Source of the DNA: Streptomyces olivaceoviridis | GTDB taxonomy: Bacteria; Actinomycetota; Actinomycetes; Streptomycetales; Streptomycetaceae | Reading direction: 5' to 3' | Assembly: GCF_014650115.1 (NCBI RefSeq) | Contig: NZ_BMUI01000006.1 | Location: 186,001 to 250,000, forward strand | Length of the DNA stretch: 64,000 nucleotides | Shown here: positions 51,908-59,533 of the stretch, piece by piece | Layout: the number at the start of each line of letters is the position of its first letter | Numbering within the stretch: position 1 is the first letter of the stretch | Position numbers and translations under genes: made by a program | Notes under the pieces: generated by a model | Told to the model about the DNA's origin: nothing | Database searches by the model: none | What the model saw: the letters and a program-made list of their open reading frames with translations, nothing else

Positions 51908-54433
51908 GTGATCCGTTACGACGCCCTGGACGCCCTTCCCGTGCGTGGCGCCCTTCCTGCCCTGGCCGAGGCCCTCGACGGGCACGGCACCGCCGTCCTC
52001 GTGGCGCCGCCCGGCACCGGCAAGACGACGCTGGTGCCGCTGGTGCTGGCGGGGCTGGTCGGCGGCGGTCCCGCACGGCGGGTCGTGGTGGCCGAGCCGC
52101 GGCGGATCGCGGCGCGGGCGGCGGCCCGGCGCATGGCGTGGCTGCTGGGCGAGAAACCGGGCGGGAGCGTCGGCTTCACGGTGCGCGGCGAGCGGACCGT
52201 GGGACGGCACACGCGCGTGGAGGTCGTGACGACCGGTGTCCTGCTCCAGCGGCTCCAGCGTGACCAGGAGCTGACCGGGGTGGACGTCGTCGTCCTCGAC
52301 GAGTGCCACGAGCGGCATCTGGACGCGGACACGGTGGCCGCGTTCCTGTGGGACGTGCGGCAGGCGCTGCGGCCGGAACTGCGGCTGGTGGCCGCGTCGG
52401 CGACCACGGACGCCGAGGGGTGGGCGCGGCTGCTCGGCGGAGCGCCGGTGGTCGAGGCGGCGGGCGCGGCGCATCCGGTGGAGGTCGTGTGGGCTCCCCC
52501 GGCGCGTCCGGTCCGGCCGCCGCACGGGATGCGGGTGGATCCGGCGCTGCTGGCCCATGTGGCGTCGGTGGTACGGCGGGCGCTGGCCGAGCGGACCGGG
52601 GACGTGCTGTGTTTCCTGCCGGGCGTGGGCGAGATCGCGCGGGTGGCGGGCCTGCTCGGGGATCTCGGTGACGTGGATGTGCTCCAGGTGCACGGCCGGG
52701 CGCCGGCCGCCGTGCAGGACGCGGTGCTGGTGCCCGGGGCGCGGCGCCGGGTGGTGCTGGCGACGTCCGTGGCCGAGTCGTCGCTGACCGTGCCGGGGGT
52801 GCGGGTGGTGGTCGACTCCGGGCTGGCGCGGGAGCCCCGGGTGGACCACGCGCGCGGGCTGAGCGGGCTGACGACCGTACGGGCGTCGCGGGCGGCCGGG
52901 CGGCAGCGGGCGGGGCGGGCCGGGCGTGAGGCGCCGGGTGCGGTGTACCGGTGCTGGGCGGAGGCCGAGGACGTCCGTCTGCCGGCCTTCCCGGCGCCGG
53001 AGATCAAGGTGGCCGACCTGACCGCGTTCGCCCTTCAGGCGGCCTGCTGGGGCGATCCGGACGCCTCCGGGCTGGCGTTGCTGGATCCGCCGCCGGGCGG
53101 GGCGATGACGGCGGCACGGGAGGTGCTGGCGGCCGTGGGAGCGGTGGACTCCGCCGGGCGGGCCACGGAGGTCGGCGTGCGGATGGCTCGGCTGGGGGTG
53201 CACCCCCGGCTGGGGCGGGCGTTGCTCGACACCGCCGGTCAGGGGGCGGAGGTTGTCGCCCTGCTTTCCGAGGAGGTGCCCCGGGACTACGGGGACGATC
53301 TCGCCGGTGCGTTGCGCCGTGTCCGGCGTGGGGGTGACGCCTACGCCGCGCGGTGGGCCGCGGAGGTACGGCGGCTGAGGGGCGTCTCGGAGGAGTTCGC
53401 GCACCCGCCCGCCCTTCACGGTCGGCACCAAGGCGCCGTCCAGGCCGGACCGGGCACCGGCGACGACAAGCTCGCCGGGCTGGTCGCCGCCCTGGCCTTT
53501 CCCGAGCGTGTCGCCGAGCTCGACGGCGGGTCGTACCTCATGGCGTCCGGGACGCGCGCGGAACCGGCCGAGGGGTCGGCGCTGCGCGGTGCTCCCTGGA
53601 TCGTCGTGGCCGTCGCCGACCGGCCCGCCGGCAAGGGCCACGCGCGCGTGCTGCTCGGGACGGCCGTGGACGAGGACGTGGCGCGGGCCGCCGCCGGCGC
53701 GCTGCTGGCGGAGGGGGACGAGGTGCACTGGGCCGACGGGGACGTCGTGGCCCGGCATGTCGAACGGCTGGGGGCGATCGAGCTGGCCGTACGGCCCCTG
53801 AAGGACGCCGATCCGGCTCTCGTACGCGGCGCACTCCTCGACGGGCTCCGGCACGGCGGGCTCGGGCTGCTCCGCTGGTCGCCGGAGGCGGAGGTGTTGC
53901 GGCAGCGGCTGGCGTTCCTGCGGGCGCACCTGGGTGAGCCGTGGCCGGACGTGTCCGACGCGGCGCTCCACGCGCGCGTGGACGAGTGGCTGGAACCGGA
54001 GCTGAGCCGGGCCCGGCGGCGGGCCGATCTCGCGCGGATCGATGCCGGACAGGCACTCGCGCGGCTGCTGCCCTGGGCGGGCGGGGAGGCCGCCCGGCTG
54101 GACGAGCTCGCGCCCGAGCGGATCGCCGTACCGAGTGGGTCCAGGGTCCGCATCGACTACCGGGATCCCGGGCGGCCGGTCCTCGCCGTCAAGCTCCAGG
54201 AGATGTTCGGGCTGCGGGAGACACCGGCCGTCGCGGGTGTGCCGCTGCTCGTGCACCTGCTCTCGCCCGCCGGGCGGCCCGCCGCCGTCACCGCCGACCT
54301 CGCCTCCTTCTGGGCGGACGGTTACCGGGCCGTCCGGGCGGAGCTGCGCGGCCGGTACCCCAAGCACCCGTGGCCGGAGGACCCGGCGACCGCCGAGCCC
54401 ACCCGGCACACCAACGCGCGGCTCAGGCGCTGA
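51908..54433 (+). CDS. hrpB: ATP-dependent helicase HrpB
   Basis: An 841-aa DEAH-type helicase. Motif I is APPGTGKTTLVPLVL, Ia VAEPRRIAARAAARRM, II VVLDECHERHLDADT, III AASATTDAEGW, V VLATSVAESSLTVPGV, and VI ASRAAGRQRAGRAGRE. The C-terminal HrpB-specific region (about residues 560-830, including DYRDPGRPVLAVKLQEMFGL and HLLSPAGRPAAVTADLASFW) is complete. The cellular role is not well defined. It overlaps the convergent DUF3068 gene by 11 bases. Confidence 0.96.
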   Translation: MIRYDALDALPVRGALPALAEALDGHGTAVLVAPPGTGKTTLVPLVLAGLVGGGPARRVVVAEPRRIAARAAARRMAWLLGEKPGGSVGFTVRGERTVGRHTRVEVVTTGVLLQRLQRDQELTGVDVVVLDECHERHLDADTVAAFLWDVRQALRPELRLVAASATTDAEGWARLLGGAPVVEAAGAAHPVEVVWAPPARPVRPPHGMRVDPALLAHVASVVRRALAERTGDVLCFLPGVGEIARVAGLLGDLGDVDVLQVHGRAPAAVQDAVLVPGARRRVVLATSVAESSLTVPGVRVVVDSGLAREPRVDHARGLSGLTTVRASRAAGRQRAGRAGREAPGAVYRCWAEAEDVRLPAFPAPEIKVADLTAFALQAACWGDPDASGLALLDPPPGGAMTAAREVLAAVGAVDSAGRATEVGVRMARLGVHPRLGRALLDTAGQGAEVVALLSEEVPRDYGDDLAGALRRVRRGGDAYAARWAAEVRRLRGVSEEFAHPPALHGRHQGAVQAGPGTGDDKLAGLVAALAFPERVAELDGGSYLMASGTRAEPAEGSALRGAPWIVVAVADRPAGKGHARVLLGTAVDEDVARAAAGALLAEGDEVHWADGDVVARHVERLGAIELAVRPLKDADPALVRGALLDGLRHGGLGLLRWSPEAEVLRQRLAFLRAHLGEPWPDVSDAALHARVDEWLEPELSRARRRADLARIDAGQALARLLPWAGGEAARLDELAPERIAVPSGSRVRIDYRDPGRPVLAVKLQEMFGLRETPAVAGVPLLVHLLSPAGRPAAVTADLASFWADGYRAVRAELRGRYPKHPWPEDPATAEPTRHTNARLRR

Positions 54434-55415
54434 CCGGTTCGGGTTCCTGCGTCCGCGTGCCGGCGGGGTCCTGCGGGCGGCGGGCGCGGGCCTCCAGCAA
54501 GAGGGAGAGGGCGAGGAAGGACAGGCCGAGGCCGAGGGAGCCCCAGGGGACGTACGAGGTGAGGGCCAGGACGAGGGTGCGGTTGTGGCGGACGAGGTCG
54601 ACCGTGTGGTCGATGTAGTCCTCGCGCATCTTCACGTGCCCGGCGAACGCGGTGACCTTGGCGCGACCGCCGAGCAGGGTGCCGCCGCGCAGTTCCTCCT
54701 GGTGGATCTCCTCGCCGTAGACGGGTGCGCCGGTGACGGGTTCGACCCAGAACCTGCGGACCGTGGTGTACCAGCGGGTGGTGCCGGTCCGGGCGACCGA
54801 TTCCGGGGTGATGCCCCGGACGGGCATGGTCTTCGGCATGGGGACCTTGGTCCAGGGGACGGTCTGCTCGAAGTAGTAGACCGTCAGGCCGCGGAAGGTC
54901 CGGGTGTCCCGGTAGTGGATGGGGTTGGTGGTGCGGGTCTGCGCGTCGAAGTACTCGTAGTCCCGTTTCTGGGTCAGGAAGGGCCACTTGAACTCGATGC
55001 CCTCGCGTTTCACCGGGTCGCCGTCGACCATCTCGCCGGTGGCGTGCACGGGGTCCTGGCTGTGGGCGTCGAAGATGTACCGTTCGGGCACCTTGGAGAC
55101 CATGGTGCCGTCGGGGCCCTGGACGTAGGAGAGGCTGTCCCAGACGACGACGGGCCGTCCCGCCGTCCTCGCGATCTTCTTCGCGGCCTCCACGTCGCCC
55201 TTGAGGGTCTGCACGATGGTGACCTTGGGGACCTTCTTCGCGCGCAGGGTGCCGTAGTCGAGGAGGGTGGCGTTCCGGGCCTCCAGGACCATGTCCTGGT
55301 ACTGGTTCGCGGGGATCCTGGCCAGGCGGGGGAAGGCGTACCACCGCACCAGGGGGGCCAGCGCCGCGCAGAACACGGCGCAGGCGAGCAGGACCAGGCT
55401 TGCCTTGCGGCGCAT
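54423..55415 (-). CDS. DUF3068 (porin PorA-like) membrane protein
   Basis: A 330-aa protein with one N-terminal membrane helix (LVLLACAVFCAALAPLVRWY) and one near the C-terminus (LVLALTSYVPWGSLGLGLSF), with a large external domain between them. The domain includes NQYQDMVLEARNATLLDYGT, DAHSQDPVHATGEMVDGDPV, YYFEQTVPWTKVP and PVTGAPVYGEEIHQEEL, typical of DUF3068. Function unknown. It follows a 44-aa protein on the same strand and overlaps hrpB. Confidence 0.92.
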   Translation of the reverse strand: MRRKASLVLLACAVFCAALAPLVRWYAFPRLARIPANQYQDMVLEARNATLLDYGTLRAKKVPKVTIVQTLKGDVEAAKKIARTAGRPVVVWDSLSYVQGPDGTMVSKVPERYIFDAHSQDPVHATGEMVDGDPVKREGIEFKWPFLTQKRDYEYFDAQTRTTNPIHYRDTRTFRGLTVYYFEQTVPWTKVPMPKTMPVRGITPESVARTGTTRWYTTVRRFWVEPVTGAPVYGEEIHQEELRGGTLLGGRAKVTAFAGHVKMREDYIDHTVDLVRHNRTLVLALTSYVPWGSLGLGLSFLALSLLLEARARRPQDPAGTRTQEPEPVSA

Positions 55416-55442
55416 TGCGGCCTCCCTTCGGGACGGGCGCGG

Positions 55443-55577
55443 CTACGGGTGCGCGGGCACCGTCGTCAGCAACGGCTCGGGGGACGTCCGGCCCGACGGC
55501 GAGCCCAGCGCGCTGACCGTGAGGACCAGGGCGAGCGCGAGGGCGAGACCGGTCGCGGCGGCGATCAGGGCGCGCAT
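55443..55577 (-). CDS. SPW_0924-like small membrane protein, 44 aa
   Basis: A 44-aa protein starting MRALIAAATGLALALALVLT and ending PEPLLTTVPAHP. One helix or uncleaved signal, then a Pro/Thr-rich tail; it looks like the SPW_0924 family of Streptomyces. GGGAGG is seven bases before the ATG. It lies 27 bases upstream of the DUF3068 gene, so the two are probably cotranscribed and both membrane-linked. Function unknown. Confidence 0.78.
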   Translation of the reverse strand: MRALIAAATGLALALALVLTVSALGSPSGRTSPEPLLTTVPAHP

Positions 55578-55698
55578 GCGGGGCCTCCCGGCGGGCGGTC
55601 GGTGTCCTGACGGGTCCCCACCGGATCCTGATGGGCCGTCAGGGCAGGCACCGTAGCAACGGGCGGACGAGATGAGAACAGCGGTGCACGCACGAAGA

Positions 55699-55733
55699 AG
55701 GGCGCCCGCCCGCCGGAGCGGGTCGGGCGCCCT
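55699..55733 (-). terminator. Rho-independent terminator after the transglycosylase gene
   Basis: On the minus strand GGGCGCCCGACCCGC-TCCG-GCGGGCGGGCGCCC forms a long GC hairpin followed by TTCTTCGT. It begins 16 bases after the transglycosylase stop. Confidence 0.8.
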
Positions 55734-55748
55734 GTGCGCCGTTGTGCG

Positions 55749-57530
55749 TCAGGAGGCGGACGCGCTCGGGTCCGGGCTCGGCTCCGGGCTCGCCGGGGAG
55801 CCGGCGGGGGCGACCTTCAGTTCCACCGTGAGCGTGGCCCCGCCCGTGGTGGTGATGCGGAGCAGGAACGTGCCGGTGGTGCCGTCGGCGTACAGCTTCG
55901 GCAGCGTGAGCAGGCCCTTGTCGTCCGTCTGGAGGCCGGTGAGGGTGCGGACGGCCTTGCCGTCGGCGTCCTTGAAGTAGGGGCCCTTGTCGTTCTCCGT
56001 GGCGTCGTCCGCCGACTTGAGCAGTGTGGCGGTGGCCGCGACCTTGTCCGCGACGGCGCCCTTGTACGTCGCCTTCACCTGGACCTGGTCGGCGAACTCG
56101 CCGCCCGGCGTGCAGCTCAGCGGGGTGTCGCCGGTGCGGACCAGGGTGTCGGCGGCGCGCGCGGTGACGGTCGCCGCGAAATCGACGCCCTTGACCGTGC
56201 GTCCCACGACGGCGGCGGTGACCTTGAAGTCGCCGGTCTTCTCGCCGGCCTGGAGCGCCGGGGCGAGCGCGACGCCCTTGGCGTCGGTGGCGACCGTGGC
56301 CACGGTCTCGCCGCCGGCGAAGGTGGCGTCGGTGTCACCGGTGATGGTGAACCGGATCCTGATCTTGGCGACGGACTTGCCGACCTTGGTCTCGGCGCGG
56401 ACGCTGACCGGCTCGGCGAAGGCGTCACCGGCCATGGCGCTGAGCTTTCCGGTGCCCACGCCCACCAGGTGGTCCACCAGGTCGGTGGGCGTCTGCGGGC
56501 CCGTCGGCGGTGTCGGCGGGGCGGGCGGGGTCGGCGGGGTGGGCGGCGTAGGCGGCGCGGGGTCGGGGCTCTCGCTCCCGCCGTGGTCGCTTCCGCCGTC
56601 GCCGCCGGGCTTGTGGGGCTTCGGGTCCGGCTTGGCCGGCGGGTCCGAGGGCTTCGGGGAGTGTGTACCGCCGGAGTCGTCGTCGCTGCGGTGCTCGGGG
56701 ACGCCGCCGGTGCCGTCGGGGACGGAGTGGCTGCCCTTGCGGTAGTACTCCAGCCAGTTCAGGACCAGGTTGAGGTAGTCCTGCGAGTTGTTGTAGCTGA
56801 GGATCGCGCTGTGCAGGCCGCCCTCGGTGGACATGTCCCAGTCGTTGCGGCACAGGTAGTGGCCCGCGGCGAGGGCGGCGTCGTAGACGTTGTTGGGGTC
56901 CTTCTTGCCGTCCCCGTTGCCGTCACGGCCCGCCCAGGCCCAGGTCGACGGGATGAACTGCATGGGGCCGACGGCCTGGTCGTAGGTGCTGTTGCCGTCG
57001 TACGCGCCGCCGTCGGTGTCCGGGATGAGCGCGAAGCCGTTGCCGTCGAGCTGCGGGCCCAGGATGCGGCCCACGGTGGTGCCGTCGGCGTCGACCTGGC
57101 CGCCGCGGGCGTGCCCCGACTCCACCTTGCCGATGGCGGCGAGCAGTTGCCAGGGCAGGTTGCAGCCGGGCTTGGCGGAGCGCAGTTCCGCCTCGGCTTT
57201 CTTGTAGGCGTCGAGGACCGTCGCCGGGATGCCCGCCTCGGCTGCCCCGCGGGAGACGGGGGGGCCGGCGCTCGGCGCGGGGCTGGGGTTGGGGCTCTTC
57301 AGGGGCGGCAGGTCCGTGTAGTACGGCGAGTTGCCGGTCGCGTTGGCGGTGGCATTGCCGTCGGCGGCCCCGTCCGTGGCGGGGGCGCTGGCGCCGGCCG
57401 CCGCCGGTCTGCCGTCGTCCTCGTTGGTCACTCCCGGTGCCTGGGACGCGGACAGAGCCGCGACCGCCGCCGCGGCCACGGCGGTGGTCGCCGCTCCCTT
57501 GCGCAGCCGCCTGCCGAAATGCGCCGCCAT
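55749..57530 (-). CDS. Secreted lytic transglycosylase domain protein
   Basis: A 593-aa exported protein. The N-terminus (RRLRKGAATTAVAAAAVAAL...) is a signal sequence. Residues about 120-260 are a MltB/RlpA-type lytic transglycosylase domain: CNLPWQLLAAIGKVESGHAR (catalytic Glu), DQAVGPMQFIPSTWAWAGRD, NVYDAALAAGHYLCRNDWD and AILSYNNSQDYLNLVLNWLE. A Gly/Ser/Pro linker follows, then about 240 residues of Thr/Lys/Ala-rich beta repeats (Ig-like or bacterial adhesin-like). It cuts peptidoglycan; the tail may bind the cell wall. GGAGGGG sets the ATG. Confidence 0.93.
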   Translation of the reverse strand: MAAHFGRRLRKGAATTAVAAAAVAALSASQAPGVTNEDDGRPAAAGASAPATDGAADGNATANATGNSPYYTDLPPLKSPNPSPAPSAGPPVSRGAAEAGIPATVLDAYKKAEAELRSAKPGCNLPWQLLAAIGKVESGHARGGQVDADGTTVGRILGPQLDGNGFALIPDTDGGAYDGNSTYDQAVGPMQFIPSTWAWAGRDGNGDGKKDPNNVYDAALAAGHYLCRNDWDMSTEGGLHSAILSYNNSQDYLNLVLNWLEYYRKGSHSVPDGTGGVPEHRSDDDSGGTHSPKPSDPPAKPDPKPHKPGGDGGSDHGGSESPDPAPPTPPTPPTPPAPPTPPTGPQTPTDLVDHLVGVGTGKLSAMAGDAFAEPVSVRAETKVGKSVAKIRIRFTITGDTDATFAGGETVATVATDAKGVALAPALQAGEKTGDFKVTAAVVGRTVKGVDFAATVTARAADTLVRTGDTPLSCTPGGEFADQVQVKATYKGAVADKVAATATLLKSADDATENDKGPYFKDADGKAVRTLTGLQTDDKGLLTLPKLYADGTTGTFLLRITTTGGATLTVELKVAPAGSPASPEPSPDPSASAS

Positions 57531-57848
57531 AGAGTGAACCCCTCCCATGGACGCCCGTGCGTCCGTCTCCTTCTGTCTGCCTCGCTCTGGTGTGACGGTT
57601 GACCCGGTGCTGTGGTTGCGCCTGTTCCGCCCTTCCCTCCGTGCGACGGGTGTACGGCCGTGCGCCCGCACGGCGACGCAGGTGACCCTACGACAAGTTG
57701 CTTGGAACCTGCACCGGTTCACACCCGGATTTCACCGTTTGGCCAACTGTCGCTGCCCATGCCTGCCCCGGACGGCGGTCACGCATACTGGGGCCGGCCT
57801 GATCACCGGCGCCGCGTTCCGCGCCGCCGACCGCTCCGGGAGGCCCTG
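57531..57848. other. 318-base region between divergent transglycosylase and DUF4184 genes
   Basis: No separate gene is supported. On the minus strand are AT-richer words that could hold the transglycosylase promoter (GTTGGCCAAACGGTGAAATC and CAACTTGTCGTAGGGT). I looked for the c-di-AMP (ydaO) riboswitch often found before cell-wall hydrolase genes and did not see its conserved core. On the plus strand GGGAGG precedes the TTG start of the next gene. Confidence 0.4.
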
Positions 57849-58718
57849 TTGCCGTTCACACTCAGCCATGCGGCGGCCGTGCTGCCCGCGGTCCGACGGG
57901 ACGGGAGCGGCCGGGGCCCACTGGTGCCGACGGTGCTCGTCACGGGTTCCTTCGCGCCCGACATGCCCTACTACGCGGCCGGAGTCCTGCCCGGCGGGAT
58001 GGAGTTCGGCTCGGTCACGCACGCGTTCGCCGGCGTCGTCTCGGTCGACGTGCTCATCGCCTGGGCCCTGGCGGGGATGTGGCTGCTGGTCCGGGAGCCG
58101 TTGCTCGCGCTGCTGCCACGGGCGCGACAGGGCCGGCCGGCCGCCCTGCTGCGCTGCGGTGCGCCCCGCGCGCGGGTGCGGACCGCGTCGGTGGGGCGGT
58201 GGTACGCCTCCGCGGTGCTCGGCGCGCTCACCCATGTGGTGGGGGACGCGTTCACGCATCACGACCGGTGGGGCACGCGGCTGGTTCCGGCCATCGGGCG
58301 GGACCGTCCGGCCGGTGTACCGCTGTTCACCTGGCTTCAGTACGGCTCGTCGGCGGCGGGTGCCGTGGTGATCGCCGTGTTCGTGGTACGCGCGCTGCGG
58401 CGGGCGCCGGACGGGGTGCCGGCGGGGGTGCCGGTGCTGTCCGTGCGGGACCGGTGCCGGGCGCTCGCGGTGATCGGCGGCTGCGCGCTGGCCGCGGCGG
58501 TGCAGCGAACGGCGCGGTGGCGGGAGCGGCGGGGTACGGCCGCGGGGCCGTGGGAGTTGGTGCCCACCCTGTGCTTCGGGGTGGGCGCCGGGCTGCTCCT
58601 GGGGCTGCTGCTGTACGCCGTCGGGGTCAGGGTCTGGCGTCCGGCCGCCGGTCCCGGGGGTCCAGGGGATCCGGGTGGGGTGGTCGGTGCGGGCCGGGGG
58701 CGGCCGGTCGCTCGGTGA
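57849..58718 (+). CDS. DUF4184 family membrane protein
   Basis: A 289-aa protein starting (M)LPFTLSHAAAVLPAVRRDG, the standard DUF4184 opening; the phospholipase/hydrolase-like His and Asp residues follow (VTGSFAPDMPYYA, GALTHVVGDAFTHHDRW). Five or six membrane helices. The TTG at 57849 is chosen because GGGAGG lies five bases upstream; no ATG or GTG fits the conserved N-terminus. The last 92 bases overlap a convergent reading frame. Function unknown, possibly a metal-dependent membrane hydrolase. Confidence 0.85.
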   Translation: MPFTLSHAAAVLPAVRRDGSGRGPLVPTVLVTGSFAPDMPYYAAGVLPGGMEFGSVTHAFAGVVSVDVLIAWALAGMWLLVREPLLALLPRARQGRPAALLRCGAPRARVRTASVGRWYASAVLGALTHVVGDAFTHHDRWGTRLVPAIGRDRPAGVPLFTWLQYGSSAAGAVVIAVFVVRALRRAPDGVPAGVPVLSVRDRCRALAVIGGCALAAAVQRTARWRERRGTAAGPWELVPTLCFGVGAGLLLGLLLYAVGVRVWRPAAGPGGPGDPGGVVGAGRGRPVAR

Positions 58719-59037
58719 CGGACGCGACGAAGACCGTGAGCGTGGGCCGGGGGCGTGATCTCGGGATCAGGGTGAGGACGAGGGCGGCGTAGCCGCGGGC
58801 CAGGTCGGCCCACTGGCGCCAGTCGGGGGTGCGGGCCGCGCGGTCGGCGACCCTGCGCCGGAGGTCCTTGGGGACATTGCGGACGGTCGTGGCCAGATCG
58901 GCCGGGATGCGGGCGGTGCTTGCGTCGGCCGCGAGGGCCGGCACCGGCGCGGCGGGCACGGCCTGCGTCGAGGCGGTGTCCACCCAGACCCCGGCTGATG
59001 CCTCGGGCGTCCGGCGGTGAAGCATGCGTATACCCAT
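58627..59037 (-). CDS. Hypothetical protein, 136 aa
   Basis: A 136-aa frame with strong third-position G+C bias. It contains RIPADLATTVRNVPKDLRRR, VADRAARTPDWRQWADLARG and YAALVLTLIPRS, then a Pro/Arg-rich tail that overlaps the convergent DUF4184 gene. The start may be 59037 or 59025 (MLHRRTPE). No ribosome binding site stands out. No family is recognised; it is probably real up to about 58730, but its end is doubtful. Confidence 0.5.
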   Translation of the reverse strand: MGIRMLHRRTPEASAGVWVDTASTQAVPAAPVPALAADASTARIPADLATTVRNVPKDLRRRVADRAARTPDWRQWADLARGYAALVLTLIPRSRPRPTLTVFVASVTERPAAPGPHRPPHPDPLDPRDRRPDARP

Positions 59038-59154
59038 GCCCGCAGTGTTGCGGCTGCGAGGGGTGGGGGGCGTTTTGGCGGGGTCCGTTCGGGTTGTGAC
59101 GAATCCCTCCGGGGGACCGACCGGGCGTTCGAGCTCGGGTGGGTCGTGGCGAGG

Positions 59155-59465
59155 AGGGAGCGAGGCGGTCGGGGGGCACGGCGTCCCGCACCGCTGGGCC
59201 GCGCCGTGGGGGGGGGAGGTGATCGGCGGTCGGGGCGCGCTGCCCCGCACCGCCGGGCTGCGTCGGGGGGAGATGACCGGCGGTCGGGGTCGGCGTGCCC
59301 CGCACCGCTGGGCTGGGCTGGGCTGGGGGAGGCGATCGGCGATCGGGGGCGCGCTGCCCCGCACCGCCGGGCCGCATCGTGGGGAGATGCCCGGCGGTCG
59401 GGGGCGGCGTGCCCCGCACCGCCGGGCCGCATCGTGGGGGGGAGGGGTGATCGGCGTTCCGGCGG
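59155..59465. repeat. 54-60 bp tandem repeat, 5 copies
   Basis: The word CCCGCACCG recurs at 59185, 59244, 59298, 59358 and 59413 (spacing 59, 54, 60, 55), each within a longer unit with GATCGGCGGTCGGGG or GGCGTGCCCCGCACCG and GGGCCGCATCGTGGGG. Alternating spacing suggests a ~114-base dimer. It fills most of the 496-base gap (59038-59533) between the hypothetical gene and polA, in which no gene is supported. Confidence 0.9.
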
Positions 59466-59533
59466 CGAAGCCGATCACCCTTGGCCGCAATGCCCGCGCC
59501 TCCGCTCGGTCACCCCCCCCATGCGCCGCATGG

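Noticed and set aside
57531..57848. A c-di-AMP (ydaO) riboswitch before the lytic transglycosylase.
   Set aside because: The conserved core was not found on the minus strand.
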